In this document: positions 11,328-22,616 of the stretch, one piece after another
How positions within the stretch are numbered: the stretch's first letter is position 1
How the letters are laid out: every line of letters starts with the position of its first letter
Origin: Lamellibrachia columna
Lineage: Eukaryota > Annelida > Polychaeta > Sabellida > Siboglinidae
Assembly: GCA_963662155.1 (NCBI GenBank)
Contig: OY759265.1
Location: 60,218,326 to 60,282,325 of the forward strand
Direction: 5' to 3'
DNA: 64,000 bases
Notes under the pieces: model-generated
Seen by the model: the letters and a program-made list of their open reading frames with translations, nothing else
What the model was told of the DNA's origin: nothing
The model's database searches: none
Position numbers and translations under genes: made by a program

Positions 11328-11567
11328 CTCTCCATTTTCAAGTGGCACGACCTTGGAGTACTCTGTCGTACAGATGACAGAGTCGTCATGCACGATGGTT
11401 TTGCTGTATTTCTGCTTGCCGAAGAACGTGTTGCAATCGCTCTCACTGTCGGCGAAGTATTGCCATGGCAACCATGTCTTACCATTGTCAGGTGACCTCT
11501 CCAGCACAAAAACACCGGGTCGTGGCGAATTTGCCATTTTGATGAACACATAAGCCACATGGAACTC
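11328..11567 (-). CDS. LAMA5-like: Laminin subunit alpha, exon 2 (LN domain, middle part)
   Basis: A 240-nt exon (80 codons, phase 0 both sides), with acceptor GTCTTTCTTGTAG and donor GTTTGT. It encodes [18 protein letters not shown], then [20 protein letters not shown] and [34 protein letters not shown] and ICT.EYS...PLENGE are LN-domain signatures of alpha chains. Joined to exon 1 it reads VDLGQ|EFHVAYV, the expected continuation. Confidence 0.96.
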
Positions 11568-11649
11568 CTACAAGAAAGACTCATTTTCTGACAAATGTAG
11601 GTGATGAAATTTTAGGACATAAAGATGTTCATTCATTATGTAAATATAA

Positions 11650-11741
11650 ATATATATACATACAGTAGTAGATTATGTCTAAACAAGTTAAGCATTTTAA
11701 ATGTTATATTTGCAAACTTTTATTTAGTAACTGGTACTGTG

Positions 11742-11807
<66 letters not shown>

Positions 11808-11885
11808 CACAGTACCAGTTGCTAAATAAAGGTTTGAAAAAAATTAATTTAATTAAAATTAATTTACTACTTCACCTACATATAT
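11650..11885. mobile_element. Palindromic MITE with a TA-dinucleotide core
   Basis: Left arm (GCAAACTTTTATTTAGTAAC, then TGGTACTGTGATTATAT) and right arm (ATATAATCACAGTACCAGTT, then GCTAAATAAAGGTTTG) are near-perfect inverted copies flanking about 60 bp of (TA)n. The outer ends TACAGTAGTA and TACTACTTCACCTAC are also inverted. A third arm-like copy in the left-arm orientation lies at 12123-12211 without the TA core. Confidence 0.75.
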
Positions 11886-12122
11886 ATCATTTTGAAAAGG
11901 GTATATGGGTTTATGGTACAAGTTAATTAAAATGATCTGGAAACAAGAAAACTATATCCCCTGCCTCCACATAATGTCTGGACACACCTTGCCCTACACA
12001 TGACACATAATGTCTGGATACACCTTGCCCTTTACATCACAATGTGCACTGGCAACATTCTTCCTGAAAGCAACAATCAGCAAGTAGTTTTGTATTGAGC
12101 AGTTATACATTGGCAAGATATT

Positions 12123-12211
12123 TGTAGGTGGGTGAAGTAGTAGATAAACAAGTTTAGCATTTAAAAGTTTATACCTGCAAACCTTTATTTATCAGTTGCT
12201 ACTGTGACTGG
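12123..12211. repeat. Solo arm related to the palindromic MITE
   Basis: GTAGGTGGGTGAAGTAGTAG, then ACAAGTTTAGCATTTAAAAG and GCAAACCTTTATTTATCAGT match the left arm of the element at 11650-11885. This shows an interspersed family with full foldback and half-copies. Confidence 0.65.
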
Positions 12212-13297
12212 GTATTTGGACCAAATAAAAGATTCCACTGGAATGTGGAATGTACCTTAATGGCATTGGCTGTTCTGGGAGAGGCAGGCAGGATAGAGGT
12301 GGCTGGAGGAAGGTGATCATGTGTCACCAGAAGTTGGGAAACAGTGTATTTTAATCAGGCATTATAACTTGGTTATGGTTGGTTTGCCACAGTGACATAC
12401 ATAAAACAATGTTCAGTTATCCTTATGAAAAGCCATGCCACAACATTTGGAGGTAACACCAAGAGATGTACCATAATAAAATAACAAGAACACTTTTTAA
12501 CTAAACAATTAATTATATCACACATTATATGATGAATTGTCCTGGATTTGTTCCACTAAAAGTATAAGCATTGCTTCCACAATAGAGAAAATGCCAAAAA
12601 AGTGTAATAAAACCTGTCATTATCCTTCATCTGGGCTATCTTTCACCAGGTTTAATCACAGAGGTTTCTTATCAGGATCAGGGAGAAGGGAAGGGGCTAA
12701 ATGGAGGCAGGGAAGAGGGAGCAGCACCAACCTGCAGCTGGGTTCAGTTTCCAGGAAGGACATTAAGCCAATTAACAGGCATGTTTAATGAGCATGGAGC
12801 CACATGTTTAATGAGCATGAAGCCACATGCTGCCAGGATGTGGCTGTTCCAGAGGCTGTGGAAAGTTAATAGCCTGCTTCCCATGGGTCAGGAAGGAGAG
12901 ACAGGGAATGCAGGCTGGGAAGCACCCACTGGTGAAAGGAAGAGGCTGGTGTGGTTCAGGGAATGAATCAACCAATAAAACAGAGGGGGTTGCCATACAT
13001 AGGGCATCACAGGCAGGGGTTTTAATTAGGGATCAACAGCATTATTAAAACTGATAAGACCCAGATTAACTATGCATTTATTTACTGTCCAAACTGGTAC
13101 ACTTGGAGAGAAAGTAATGGCAATTTAGTAAAAGAATATTTCAAAACTTCAATATATAAAAATAATAGACAACTTGACATTTGTTAGTTTGAGAACAACA
13201 TTGGGAGGTATATGATTATAAGAAATGATTACGAATGAATTACAAGATCATTCCATTCAGCCTGTGAAATTGCTTGGTCTGTGTGTTGCAAGTTTAA

Positions 13298-13642
13298 CCA
13301 TTTCAATACGACAGGCCAAATTTCTGGCCACGCAGTGTGTGACGCTATGACTGTATAACAGGCCGAATCTTCAACATTGGCTACGTTCACCAGTTAAATC
13401 GCTTTTACTCATAATTATCCACTCCGTGGAGCCACTTTTTATATATGGTTATCATGGCGAATAAATTAGCTATTTAGTATGGCTCATTTTACTTGCTGAT
13501 TATCGTACTTTCAGAATATATAATATTAATATTCATAAAATGCATTTTCATCGCTGAAATGATGCAGTTGATTTTCTTGCATATTCGCTGGTAATGCAGT
13601 ATTCAGCGGTTACAGCAGATCAAGGCTGTAGTACTGAAATGG
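13298..13642. mobile_element. TTAA-flanked 345-bp MITE, second piggyBac-like family
   Basis: Bounded by TTAA at 13294-13297 and 13643-13646. Left end CCATTTCAATACGACAGGCC; the right end read inverted is CCATTTCAGTACTACAGCC, so about 17 of 19 terminal bases pair. The inner start AGGCCAAATTT resembles the corresponding part of copies A and B (GGGCCGAATTT), so the families may be related. There is no coding capacity. Confidence 0.8.
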
Positions 13643-14008
13643 TTAAACAGCCTGTGAAGATTTTGGCATCCCCTTGATGCAGCCACACATCTGGATTTAA
13701 TTACACTTACAAGGACACAGGGTAACTGCCCTTTGATAGGAGAGGGAAACTGACACCACAGGACATAAGGTCATCTGCTGGTGTCTATTCCAGCCAGCTT
13801 CTCCATGACCCATAAAAAACAGGGTGATACAGGAAACAGGGTGACTCAGAGTAACCACTTCCAGGCACAAGCATTACCAGTGCTCACTACATTGACATAA
13901 CAATGGACACAGACTGACTATGATACATAAAATGTATAATATAGTATTACTGTTTTTTATATATTTATTTTATATAAACAAATTGCTGATTGTCTGAAAC
14001 AAAAACCT

Positions 14009-14012
<4 letters not shown>

Positions 14013-14064
<52 letters not shown>
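14013..14064. repeat. (TA)n microsatellite
   Basis: Uninterrupted TA dinucleotide tract of about 50 bp in laminin intron 1. Confidence 0.95.
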
Positions 14065-14070
<6 letters not shown>

Positions 14071-15264
14071 ATTACATGACATGTGGGTACATTTCTACAT
14101 TTTTATGTAACATCATTTTACATGTATTTTTCTATTCTCAAACATGTGTGTTTATATATACATGTATTTGTCTACCTGTATTTTATGTATACATATGGAC
14201 TTTTGTCTGAATAAAAACATCATTATTATTATATAAACATAACACATGTAAGAGAATATCTGGAGGCAATTGTGGAACACTTCTGCAATTTGAAACGTAT
14301 TTATTAATTTTTTCGTGAAGTTGTCAGATTACAGCACAGATATGTGTTGTCTAAATAAACAATGATCCTTTGATCCGGCAGCTGCCAATGTTTTCAACAA
14401 AGGATCCTGTCAGTGGCTGTGTATTGAGACACAAGTTCTAGGGGCTGATAACACACCCTACCCAACAAAGACATCAACACCCTTGGGTACTGTCTCAATG
14501 AAGCCATTTGTACAGTGCACACAAGCTGTTCAAATACATTGCAATCATGCTCACACCTAGTTGGAAGTCAAAGCTTCTATACTGCTATATAAATTTGGAC
14601 AGGTGTGTTACTACTCCAATTTAACTTCTCTTATTGTACAGTGTATGTACATCTACAAGGGCAGGTTATGTAAGTATATTGTAGCACAGGACAAAATAGA
14701 ATGGGTCCAAAAACTTATAGCACTGGGATTTAGAGAGACAACTATTATATCCAATACATTGGACACGTTTAGCTTCTGGCTACAATGATGAAGAACATTA
14801 TTTTTACAATTCAACATTTTAAAGAAGCACACATGTGGGCATTGGTTGGACATATTAGAAGTTTAGAACAAGAATGTTCAATACTAATTTATGGTAAAGA
14901 TGTGGATTTAGGTGATAATATTTAACTTTCTGAGTACAGTAGTATACATGTATGTTTGATGGTGACAAAAACCAATATAATTCTACTTAACACCTTTATT
15001 ATATGCAGGAATGACATACCATTACTTACTGGGGGTAAGACACAAAATATGTGAAAAAAGTGCATATATATTTAACATATAAGTACAAAACATGTACCGC
15101 TGCCACAATAATTGGTCTGGTACATTGCAAATTATTCTGACATGAGATTATCAACATGATAGGGAAATGAAACATGGGCATCACCCAACTGCACACCAAT
15201 GAAGACTTAATTAGATGTGTGGACAAGGCAAGACGGAAAGAAGAGTTTAATTTAATGCATTTAC

Positions 15265-15271
15265 ACACGAA

Positions 15272-15310
<39 letters not shown>
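15265..15310. repeat. (CGCA)n microsatellite
   Basis: About 11 CGCA tetranucleotides in laminin intron 1, close to exon 1. An open frame from exon 1 reads through the donor into it as repeated ACVR residues, which are not coding. Confidence 0.95.
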
Positions 15311-15422
15311 CGTTTTTTTTTACCTCTCGGCTTAACTTCAGTTTTAATAGACCATAGGCATAGCAGTTGTTTACGATAGCCAATTGTTCACCAATTAAAA
15401 AATAATCGAGCCCGAAACTTAC

Positions 15423-15815
15423 CTGTCCAAGATCGACGGTCAAGTTGACTTCATTGTACTTCAAGCCACGGGAGAGGGGCGGACTCTGCCACCATCGTTC
15501 CGTGCCGTCGATCGCCTGGCTAGGGGGGTGCGTCTTGGTGGGTCGGGACGGGTCGCAGTAGTCGCACAGCTGGCCCTGGATGAGCGAATACTCGGGCGTT
15601 CCCGACTGCTTCGCGAGGTTGGCGCCGGTCAGCTTGCAGAAGAGCTCCGGCTCGGAGACGCTCTCTCCGCAAGTAGCACTGGCCGTGATGCGACGACCAA
15701 CGGCCAAGTTGAAGTATGGTGGGCTCAACACCTGGGCAGGTACGATAGTGACATTTAGAATCAAGGCTAAAATCCCCGAACAAAGCACCGCAGCGCTTTT
15801 TCGCTGCCACCCCAT
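15423..15815 (-). CDS. LAMA5-like: Laminin subunit alpha, exon 1 (signal peptide, start of LN domain)
   Basis: Starts at ATG 15815 and ends at donor CAG|GTAAGT: 393 nt, 131 codons, phase 0. Residues 1-28 are a signal peptide (basic MGWQRK, hydrophobic core to about 27). The LN domain follows: [20 protein letters not shown], then [34 protein letters not shown] and [24 protein letters not shown] favours the alpha-3/5 type over alpha-1/2. The product would be secreted and assembled with beta and gamma chains into basement-membrane laminin. The nine exons seen give 592 codons, a small part of a chain that normally exceeds 3000 residues. The open frame to 15261 is donor read-through. The subtype assignment is from motif memory, not alignment. 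Confidence 0.95.
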
Positions 15816-16195
15816 CTTGCCCTGATGCCTGCTCCGAGTCTAGTGAAGGCGGTCTAATACTGGTGCAAAAGCAGACGACGCGGTCCAAGTCCAACAGAGC
15901 GGCGCAGGGGTGTAGCCGTCTCGTGCGCATACATCACGGTGTCACAGCACGACAGTTTCTGATTGTGACACTATGATCACATAATTATCATATCATAGTG
16001 TTGCGTTGCTACAATAACTGCTATATTGGCTGCAGGATTGCAAAACAATTCCTACAAAGTTAAAGCCGTTACCCCCTAGAAGTAAAAGTACGCGCGTCTT
16101 CGTGGAAGTGGACGCATTCTGCGACACCCCCTCGGTTAGGGGAGATGTCGCGCTTGGAACACAGTATGTCGCAAAAGTAGGGGGTCAACCTCTCG
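15816..16195. promoter_or_regulatory. 5' flank of the laminin alpha gene
   Basis: Upstream (in transcription) of the laminin start codon. It should hold the 5' UTR and perhaps the promoter, but no TATA box or clear initiator can be assigned. There is an AT-rich near-palindrome around 15970-16000 (ACTATGATCA...TATCATAGT). Confidence 0.35.
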
Positions 16196-16393
16196 GTGTG
16201 GGAAGCGTGGATGGGATTAATATTGCAACTGGGATTTAATGCCACTGTTGACTCAGAATATTGTAGCAATTGGAAAACCATGATTTCACGTGGCTGTGAC
16301 GTACTGAGCGATACCAAAGATGTGTTGATAGAATTCTGCGAAATTACCGACTTGGTCATCGGCGGTAATCTTTTCCCTCACAGAGACATAATA
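16196..16393 (+). pseudogene. LINE endonuclease relic
   Basis: A plus-strand open segment contains LGFNATVDSEYCSNW and then LIEFCEITDLVIGGNLFPHR. These match the GDFNA.VG catalytic-loop region and the (F)C..N.L.IGGT.FPH segment of the apurinic-type endonuclease domain of non-LTR retrotransposons. The same segment in the better-preserved LINE at 19741 reads NELIIGGTLSPHK. Only about 60 residues are left, with the GDFN aspartate lost (GFN), so it is inactive. Confidence 0.55.
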
Positions 16394-16498
16394 TAAAATA
16401 TACCTAGTGAACACAGAAGTGAGGAAAACACTTGTACTACGGAGCCCAACAGAACACGTTCGAAGCGCTGATCGACAAAGACCCTGCTATTTGATGTC

Positions 16499-16582
16499 TA
16501 TCTACCTACCTACCTACCTACCTACCTACATACCTACCTACCTACCTACCTACCTACCTACCTACCTACCTACCTACCTACC
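16499..16582. repeat. (CTAC)n microsatellite
   Basis: About 20 CTAC units with one ACAT interruption. Confidence 0.95.
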
Positions 16583-16661
16583 ACTTCTTTTCTTTGCTTT
16601 CTTTGACTTGTTTAAGCGCGAGGATATAAATATATTTAAAATTTGGTTGTTGGTCAGTTGG

Positions 16662-17300
16662 AAGACGAAGAAGATGGAGTAGAAGAAGATGGAGTAGAAG
16701 GAGAAGAAGAAGGAGGAGGAGGAGGAGATGAACGGGAATAATGAGAAGAAAAAAGGAGAAACATGAGAAGAAGAAGGTGAAAGAGAAGAAATAAAAGGAG
16801 AAAAGGAGGAGGAGTAGAAGAAAGAGGAAGGAGAAGAAGAAGGAGCAAGAGGAGGGTGAGGAGAAAGAGAAGAAGAAGAAGGAAAAGAAGGAGTAGGAGA
16901 AGGAGTAGGTTAAGAAGAAGAATGAGAAGGAGCAGGAGGAGAGTGAGGAAAAAGAGAAGAAGGAGAAGAATGGGAAAAGGAGAATAAGAAGGAGAAGAAG
17001 GTGACTGAGAAGTAGAAGGAAAAAAAGAAAGATGAGGAGAAAGAGAATAAGAAGGAGAATGAGGAGAAAAATAAGAAGAAGAAGGAAAAGAAGGAGCAGA
17101 AGGAACAGGAGAAGGAGTAGAATGAGAAGGGGAAGAAGGAGGGTGAGGAGAAAGAGAAGAAGGATGAAAGGAGGAGAAAGAGAAGAAGGATGAAAGGAGA
17201 AGAAGGAGAATAAGGAGGAGGAGAAGAAGAAGGAGAAAAAAGAGGATGAGGAGAATGAGAAGAAGAAGGAGAAAGAAAAGAAGAAGAAGGAAAAAGACGA
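16662..17300. repeat. Long polypurine (GAA/GGA) tract
   Basis: About 630 bp in which the plus strand is almost entirely A and G, built from degenerate GAAGAAGGA-type units with only scattered T and C. The 278-codon minus-strand frame over it (runs of Leu, Ser, Pro, Phe) is a composition artefact. Such mirror-like purine tracts can form triplex (H-DNA) structures. Confidence 0.95.
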
Positions 17301-17417
17301 TGCGGACGGCCCGAGGTAACCTGGTGTATGTCAGTAGAGACTGAACTGCAACGGATGGGCGAGTCATCTGGTATATTTGGGAGGGTAGCGCAAGACCGCT
17401 AAAGAAAATTATTGTGT

Positions 17418-17512
17418 GGTGCCATCTAGCGAATATTTCAAACTGAAAATTACACATGCTATCCCTAGCGGCATGTAAACACAACTGCATTGTACTATCC
17501 GCTAGACGGCGA
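17418..17512. promoter_or_regulatory. Cluster of CTCF-core-like motifs (weak)
   Basis: Three sites resemble the CTCF core CCNSYAGRKGGCR: GCCATCTAGCGA at 17421 (minus orientation), CCCTAGCGGCA near 17463 (minus), and CCGCTAGACGGCG at 17499 (plus). They lie about 1.6 kb upstream of the laminin start. This is a pattern match only. Confidence 0.25.
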
Positions 17513-17549
17513 TATTGAATGCCGTTTTACTACTTGCACGAGGCACTGA

Positions 17550-19727
17550 TCTCTACACGGGCTATACCTATACCTACTTCATCGGATCTCAAATAACTAA
17601 ATAACTTTTCTCCAAAAAGATTATGTTTAGGGTAGCTTACACACCATTGCGAGAGCACGGGAAGACAATTATTCTATAACTTACTAGATTGCATCACCTC
17701 ACACCGAGGCAGTTGTTTCTAAAGGAAAAACCTTTGCCAACAACAGATCAGTCGCCGACCAGTTCTTTCATTTTTATCAAATGAAAACTTCGACATTTTG
17801 TCATTTTGAACTTGGCAACCTATGGGGCAGTAAGGGTGGTCCTCTTACAAAAAGAAATACACCACTGTAGCTAACAACAGAGTACCGGTATGCCTAACAC
17901 AACATACCGTTGGCTGACATATATGTGTTATGACATTAAATTTATTTATTATGGCCTATTTAGGTGTTTTTAAACAACAAAAATGCCCCGAGTGCCTGTA
18001 GTAAACTATACACAGGCGTCCCGTTTATTGTCAGCGGGTGGTTCCGGTAACATTGCGTTTGTTTGACATGCTAGGTCACAACATCAAAGTCCGGCAACAG
18101 GCGTGTATAGGTTCGGGTTTCACTGGAGATAAGTGTATTGATGACGGTGGGTAGTACGGTTCAACTCAATAAATCTAAAATAAAAAACAAGCGGCAATGA
18201 AAACTACACACCAAAGTCGACGGACGAAGCACGGCGCAAAACTCTGCTGCTGTCATCTGGTCTTTTACAAGACCATTTTAGGCTGTTGACTGAGCGGTAA
18301 CTTTCGAATTTCTTAAATGTGTAAAAATCGTATATCGTGACATGGTAATTAGCTTGGTAATGACTGGATATATTGATAGAAAAAAGGAGTTATATTGTGG
18401 GAAATCAAAGACTAGCAGACAATGAATTAACCGATTCGGGCGCCCTCGCAGCACAGCCACCAGCAGCGATGACTAATAAATAATCTCAACGTGATAGCAC
18501 AAAAGTGTTGTGTGATGAATTATGGCAGCCGTGGGGACTTTGGCCTGGATCTCCAAGAGTTTTGTTTACGAGCAGGAACATCCAGGAAAACGTTGAACTA
18601 AACTTGAAAAAACATGAAAAAACAGGGTTTGCAGAACTTGAAGATATCTACAGTTGACTCAATAACAATATAATTATTATCTATAAATCTACCTGACACT
18701 CCACAACTTACACGACTGTGGCGTTGTCAACTCTGCTCTTGGGTAGGAATCTAACAAAATTATGTTAGACGCTTACCACCGGTGGAATTCCATTTGTCCG
18801 ACATGAAATAACGGAGTAAGCATTTTCGACTGATAACGCGCTTATGTCAACAACACTGTCAACACAGCTCAAGTCGACAAACCATGCACCAGTATACTCC
18901 GAATGACAGATGATAAAACATGCTAAGGACGGCATGATTTTTTCTGGTTCACGCATATGGTTGTGGATTCGAATTCCACTTGTGTCACCATTTTAGGGGA
19001 TTTGGCTAAAAACACTCTACGGCTTACATAAATGTTCTATACTTCAGGGTCGGTAATTACAGACAGGTAACGAAGAGAAGAACAGTGTAACAGAGGATCA
19101 CAAGTAACGATGGAAAAAGACTTCGAGGAAGCTGACATGACGTGTGCATGCATTATACAACTGACCAAGCGGTCAGGGGGAGGGTGATGAAGGTACTGAT
19201 GTCCGCGGAGCACGATGTAGGTTAAACAGTCAGATTAAACATCAATTACATTTGAACGAAATACAAATTTCAGTACATAGGCAAACTCTGGAATTCGGGT
19301 TGAATCCACAGCGAAAGAGAACGATATGATTGGCTGTAAGAGAGACTAATAGTGACATATTGGCAATTAATGGCAGTGGCAGTTACTGCATTACTCCCAA
19401 ATAACCCAGTCCATTAATGACTACAGATAAAAGATTGCATTGTCATTATTACTGTGCTGTGATGAGCGTACGCAATGGTAATGACACATGTGTATGAAAA
19501 AGATACCGAGGTGTCATATTACTCATGTATGTGCTGGGCTGTGCGGAATTAATCTACCAGGCTCACAACCCGGGCATCTGCCGTCCGCATTACGTTCTCA
19601 GCTGCTACAGAGGCAGCCGCCCGCCGCTGGGTGATCCCGAACCATGTAGCATTGGATTGTAACATCGTAGATTAACCATCTAATCGCACCAGAAAAGCAA
19701 CAACATTGCGACTATTTTAAGAAAGCC
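17550..19727. other. Intergenic stretch, nothing assigned
   Basis: About 2.2 kb between the laminin upstream region and the LINE insertion. I found no coding motif, tandem repeat or transposon end. Open frames of 60-63 codons have no recognisable content. Confidence 0.6.
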
Positions 19728-19742
19728 AAACACTTCAGCGTA

Positions 19743-22416
19743 GGGCTGCTCCTCTCAAAGGATGCAGCAAGAAGTCTCATCGAATGGGAACCAGTCTCGG
19801 AGAGAATCATCACAGCCAGGTTTACATCAAAAGGTCGGAACATCACCATTATACATTGCTATGCACCAACCAACTCTGCTGAATTTGAAGAGAAAGAGAC
19901 CTTCTACCAACATCTACAAACCGTCATCCAAAAACTACCGAAGAGGGATATCCAAGTTGTTATGGGGAATATGAATGCCAAGATTGGAAAGGATAATGAC
20001 AATTGGAAAGGCACAATGAGGAAAGAAGGTCTGGGACAGATGAATGAGAACGGTCTCCTGTTTGCAGATTTCTGTACTCTCAATGAACTGATAATCGGAG
20101 GAACCCTCTCTCCACACAAGTCTGCACACAAAGCCACATGGATATCCCCGGATTTACAGACAGAAAACCAAATTGACCACATAACAATCACCAAGAAATG
20201 GAGGAGAGTGCTTCTAGACGTCAGAGTGAAAAGAGGAGCTGACATTAACTCCGACCACCATCTCCTTGTGAGTGAATTTAGGATGAAGCTAGCAGCAAAG
20301 AAGAAGACGGATAACAAGGTACAATGAAGGTTTGAAATAAGAAAACTTCAATATATTAAAATACGACAGGAACTGGGAATCACACTACGGAACAGGTTTC
20401 AAGCATTGGAAAAGGGAAAAAAACATTGACGAAAAGTGGACGAGATGCAAGAATGCAATTACAGACACCTGTGAACAAGTCCTAGGCTGCTGGGAAGCTA
20501 GGAGGAAGGACTGAATTAGAGACGACACCTGGGAAGCTATTGAGGCAAGGAGGGATACTAAAATGAAACTCAACAAGGAAGCAGATGACACAAGAAAAAA
20601 AACTGCAGCAGGAATACCAGGAAATAAACAAAACAGAAGACAAAGAGGGACAAGAAAACATATGTCGAAAAACTAGCAAACGAGGCTGAGATCGCAGCTA
20701 GGCAAAACAACTCCAGAGAGTTATACAAGATCACCAGACAGCTAGCAGGGAAGAACAAGAGCACTAGTCGCCCCATCAGGGACAAACAGGGAAACCTTCT
20801 CACTAAGGAATCTCTACAGTTACAACGCTGGAAAGAATGTTTCCAAGATATCTTGAATAGGCCTCCACCAGATTCAATCCCAGACATTGAGGAGACAAAT
20901 GAAGACCTTAACATTAATTGTGGTAGGATATCCAAAGAGGAGATCAAGAGAGCCATCAAAAAGCTGAAGCTAGGCAAAGCACCTGGAATTGACAATATAC
21001 CATCTGATGTCTTAAAAGCTGATATTGGGGCCACCACAGATGTTTTATACAGCGTGCTAAATGAGATCTGGGATAAAGAGAAAATACCAACTGAGTGGAA
21101 GACAAGTATGCTATTTACAATCCCCAAGAAAGGCAACCTCAGTGAATGTAAGAACTGGAGCGGGATCATGCTTCTTTCAGTGCCCAGTAAAATTCTCTGC
21201 CGTATCATCATGGATAGGATACAAAAAACAGTTGACAAGAAGCTAAGAAAGGAACAAGCTGGCTTTAGAAAGGATAAATCCTGCACAGATCATATTGCTA
21301 CACTCAGGATTATCGTTGAACAATGCATTGAATGGCAGAGCTCCCTTTACATAAACTTTGTGGAAAGCATTCGATAGTATAGATAGGACAGTTCTATGGA
21401 AGCTCCTGAGGCACTATGGTTTACCTACAAAATTTGTAACCCTAATAAAGAACATGTACGAAGGTTTCACTGGTCATGTCATCTTTAATGGACAAGTTTC
21501 AGAAGGCTTCAAGATTGGAACTGGAGTACGACAGGGCTGCTTGCTATCTCCACTGCTCTTTCTGATAGCCATAGACTGGACAATGAAAAGATCCACAGAA
21601 CACCATCGTACTGGGATCCAGTGGAACTTGTTATCACAACAAGAAGACCTGGGTTTTGCAGATGATCTAGCACTACTCTCAGAAGCCCATAAACACATGC
21701 AACAAAAAACAGAAAGGCTTCAAGAAAAAAGCAGTCAACTGGGTCTTAAGATCAATGTGGGAAAGACAAAGGTGATGAAAGTCAACAGCAGATCCTCCGA
21801 ACCCATCTCACTAGAAAGTGGTACTGTTGAGGAAGTACAAGACTTCATCTACATCGGGAACAACATCAGTACAAATGGTAGAGCTGACAAAGATGTGGAG
21901 TTACGCATCAATAAAGCTCGCCATGCCTTCAGAACCCTACGCCCTGTATGGCTCTCTTCCCAATTATCCATAAACAGTAAGATCCGCATTTTCAACACCA
22001 ACGTTAAACCAGTTCTTCGCTATGGCTATGAAACGTGGAAAACTACTCAGTCTCTTAACAACAAACTCCAAGTTTTCATCAACAGTCGCCTCCGATACAT
22101 CCTCAAGGTATGGTGGCCTAACAAAATATCAAATAAAGAGCTCTGGAAGAAAACCAAACAGGAAGAAAAAAGCACTACAATCAAGAGGAGAAATTGAGCT
22201 GGATTGGCCACACACTCAGAAAAGATCCAACAAATACAACCAAGCAAGCACTGGACTATAACCCACAAGGAAAGAGAAGACAAGGAAGGCCAAAAATCAA
22301 CTGGAGACGCTCCACACTACAAGATCTTGATAAAGTGGGGGTCACCTGGCAAGAGGCCAAAGCTCTAGCCCAGAAGAGAGTGAGGTGGAGAAACATGGTT
22401 GACGCCCTATGCTCCT
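19743..22416 (+). pseudogene. LINE endonuclease-reverse transcriptase (broken ORF2)
   Basis: An apurinic-type endonuclease remnant (GLLLSKDAARSLIEW, RDIQVVMGNMNAKIGK, HKATWISPD, QIDHITI, NSDHHLL) spans 19743-20327, with an N-terminal loss. The reverse transcriptase follows at about 20850-22150: LGKAPGIDNIPSDVLKA, CRIIMDRIQ, EQAGFRK, KAFDSIDR, GVRQGCLLSPLLF and the catalytic FADDLALL. A C-terminal GKRRQGRPKINWRR...VRWRNMVDALC segment ends the frame at 22416. It is inactive: stop codons occur after 20324 and near 20515, and the frame changes near 21360 (between YINF and KAFDS) and near 22150-22200. The protein would nick DNA and reverse-transcribe its own RNA. The clade is not assigned. Confidence 0.92.
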
Positions 22417-22430
22417 GAAGGGGCCAAGAG

Positions 22431-22450
22431 GATTAAGTAAGTAAGTAAGT
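22431..22450 (+). repeat. (TAAG)n 3' tail of the LINE
   Basis: GATTAAGTAAGTAAGTAAGT immediately before the right TSD copy. A similar tail (GGGTAAGTAAGTA) follows the LINE C-terminus at about 32233-32243. Confidence 0.85.
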
Positions 22451-22463
22451 AAACACTTCAGCG

Positions 22464-22517
22464 AGTACTTCGAGTCTAAGCATGGGTGCTGTATCGTTTA
22501 TCTTCTTTTTATGAATG

Positions 22518-22616
<99 letters not shown>

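Larger units (their letters stand above)
11568..15422. other. Laminin intron 1, long and transposon-rich
   Basis: About 3.9 kb. It holds the palindromic MITE at 11650-11885, a partial relative at 12123-12211, a short direct duplication at about 11970-12045 (CATAATGTCTGGACACACC), a TTAA-flanked MITE at 13298-13642, a TA tract at 14013-14064 and a GCAC run at 15265-15310. The remaining 12.2-13.3 and 13.65-15.2 kb show no recognised coding sequence. Long first introns often carry enhancers, but none can be called here. Confidence 0.75.
19728..22463 (+). mobile_element. 5'-truncated LINE with 13-bp target-site duplication
   Basis: AAACACTTCAGCG occurs at 19728-19740 and again at 22451-22463, directly bounding a 2.7-kb insert (19741-22450). 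The insert starts inside the endonuclease domain (GLLLSKDAARSLIEW) and ends with a short 3' UTR and a (TAAG)n tail. Truncated 5' end, simple-repeat tail and TSD are the classic marks of target-primed reverse transcription. The identical TSD copies suggest a fairly young insertion, although the coding part already has frameshifts. Confidence 0.93.

Noticed and set aside
15261..15422. Extension of laminin exon 1 into ACVR repeats
   Set aside because: A consensus donor at 15422 and exact continuation into exon 2 show this is intron; the repeats are the CGCA microsatellite.
16654..17490. 278-codon minus-strand Leu/Ser/Pro-rich frame
   Set aside because: It is the complement of a polypurine tract; stop codons are rare there because of base composition.
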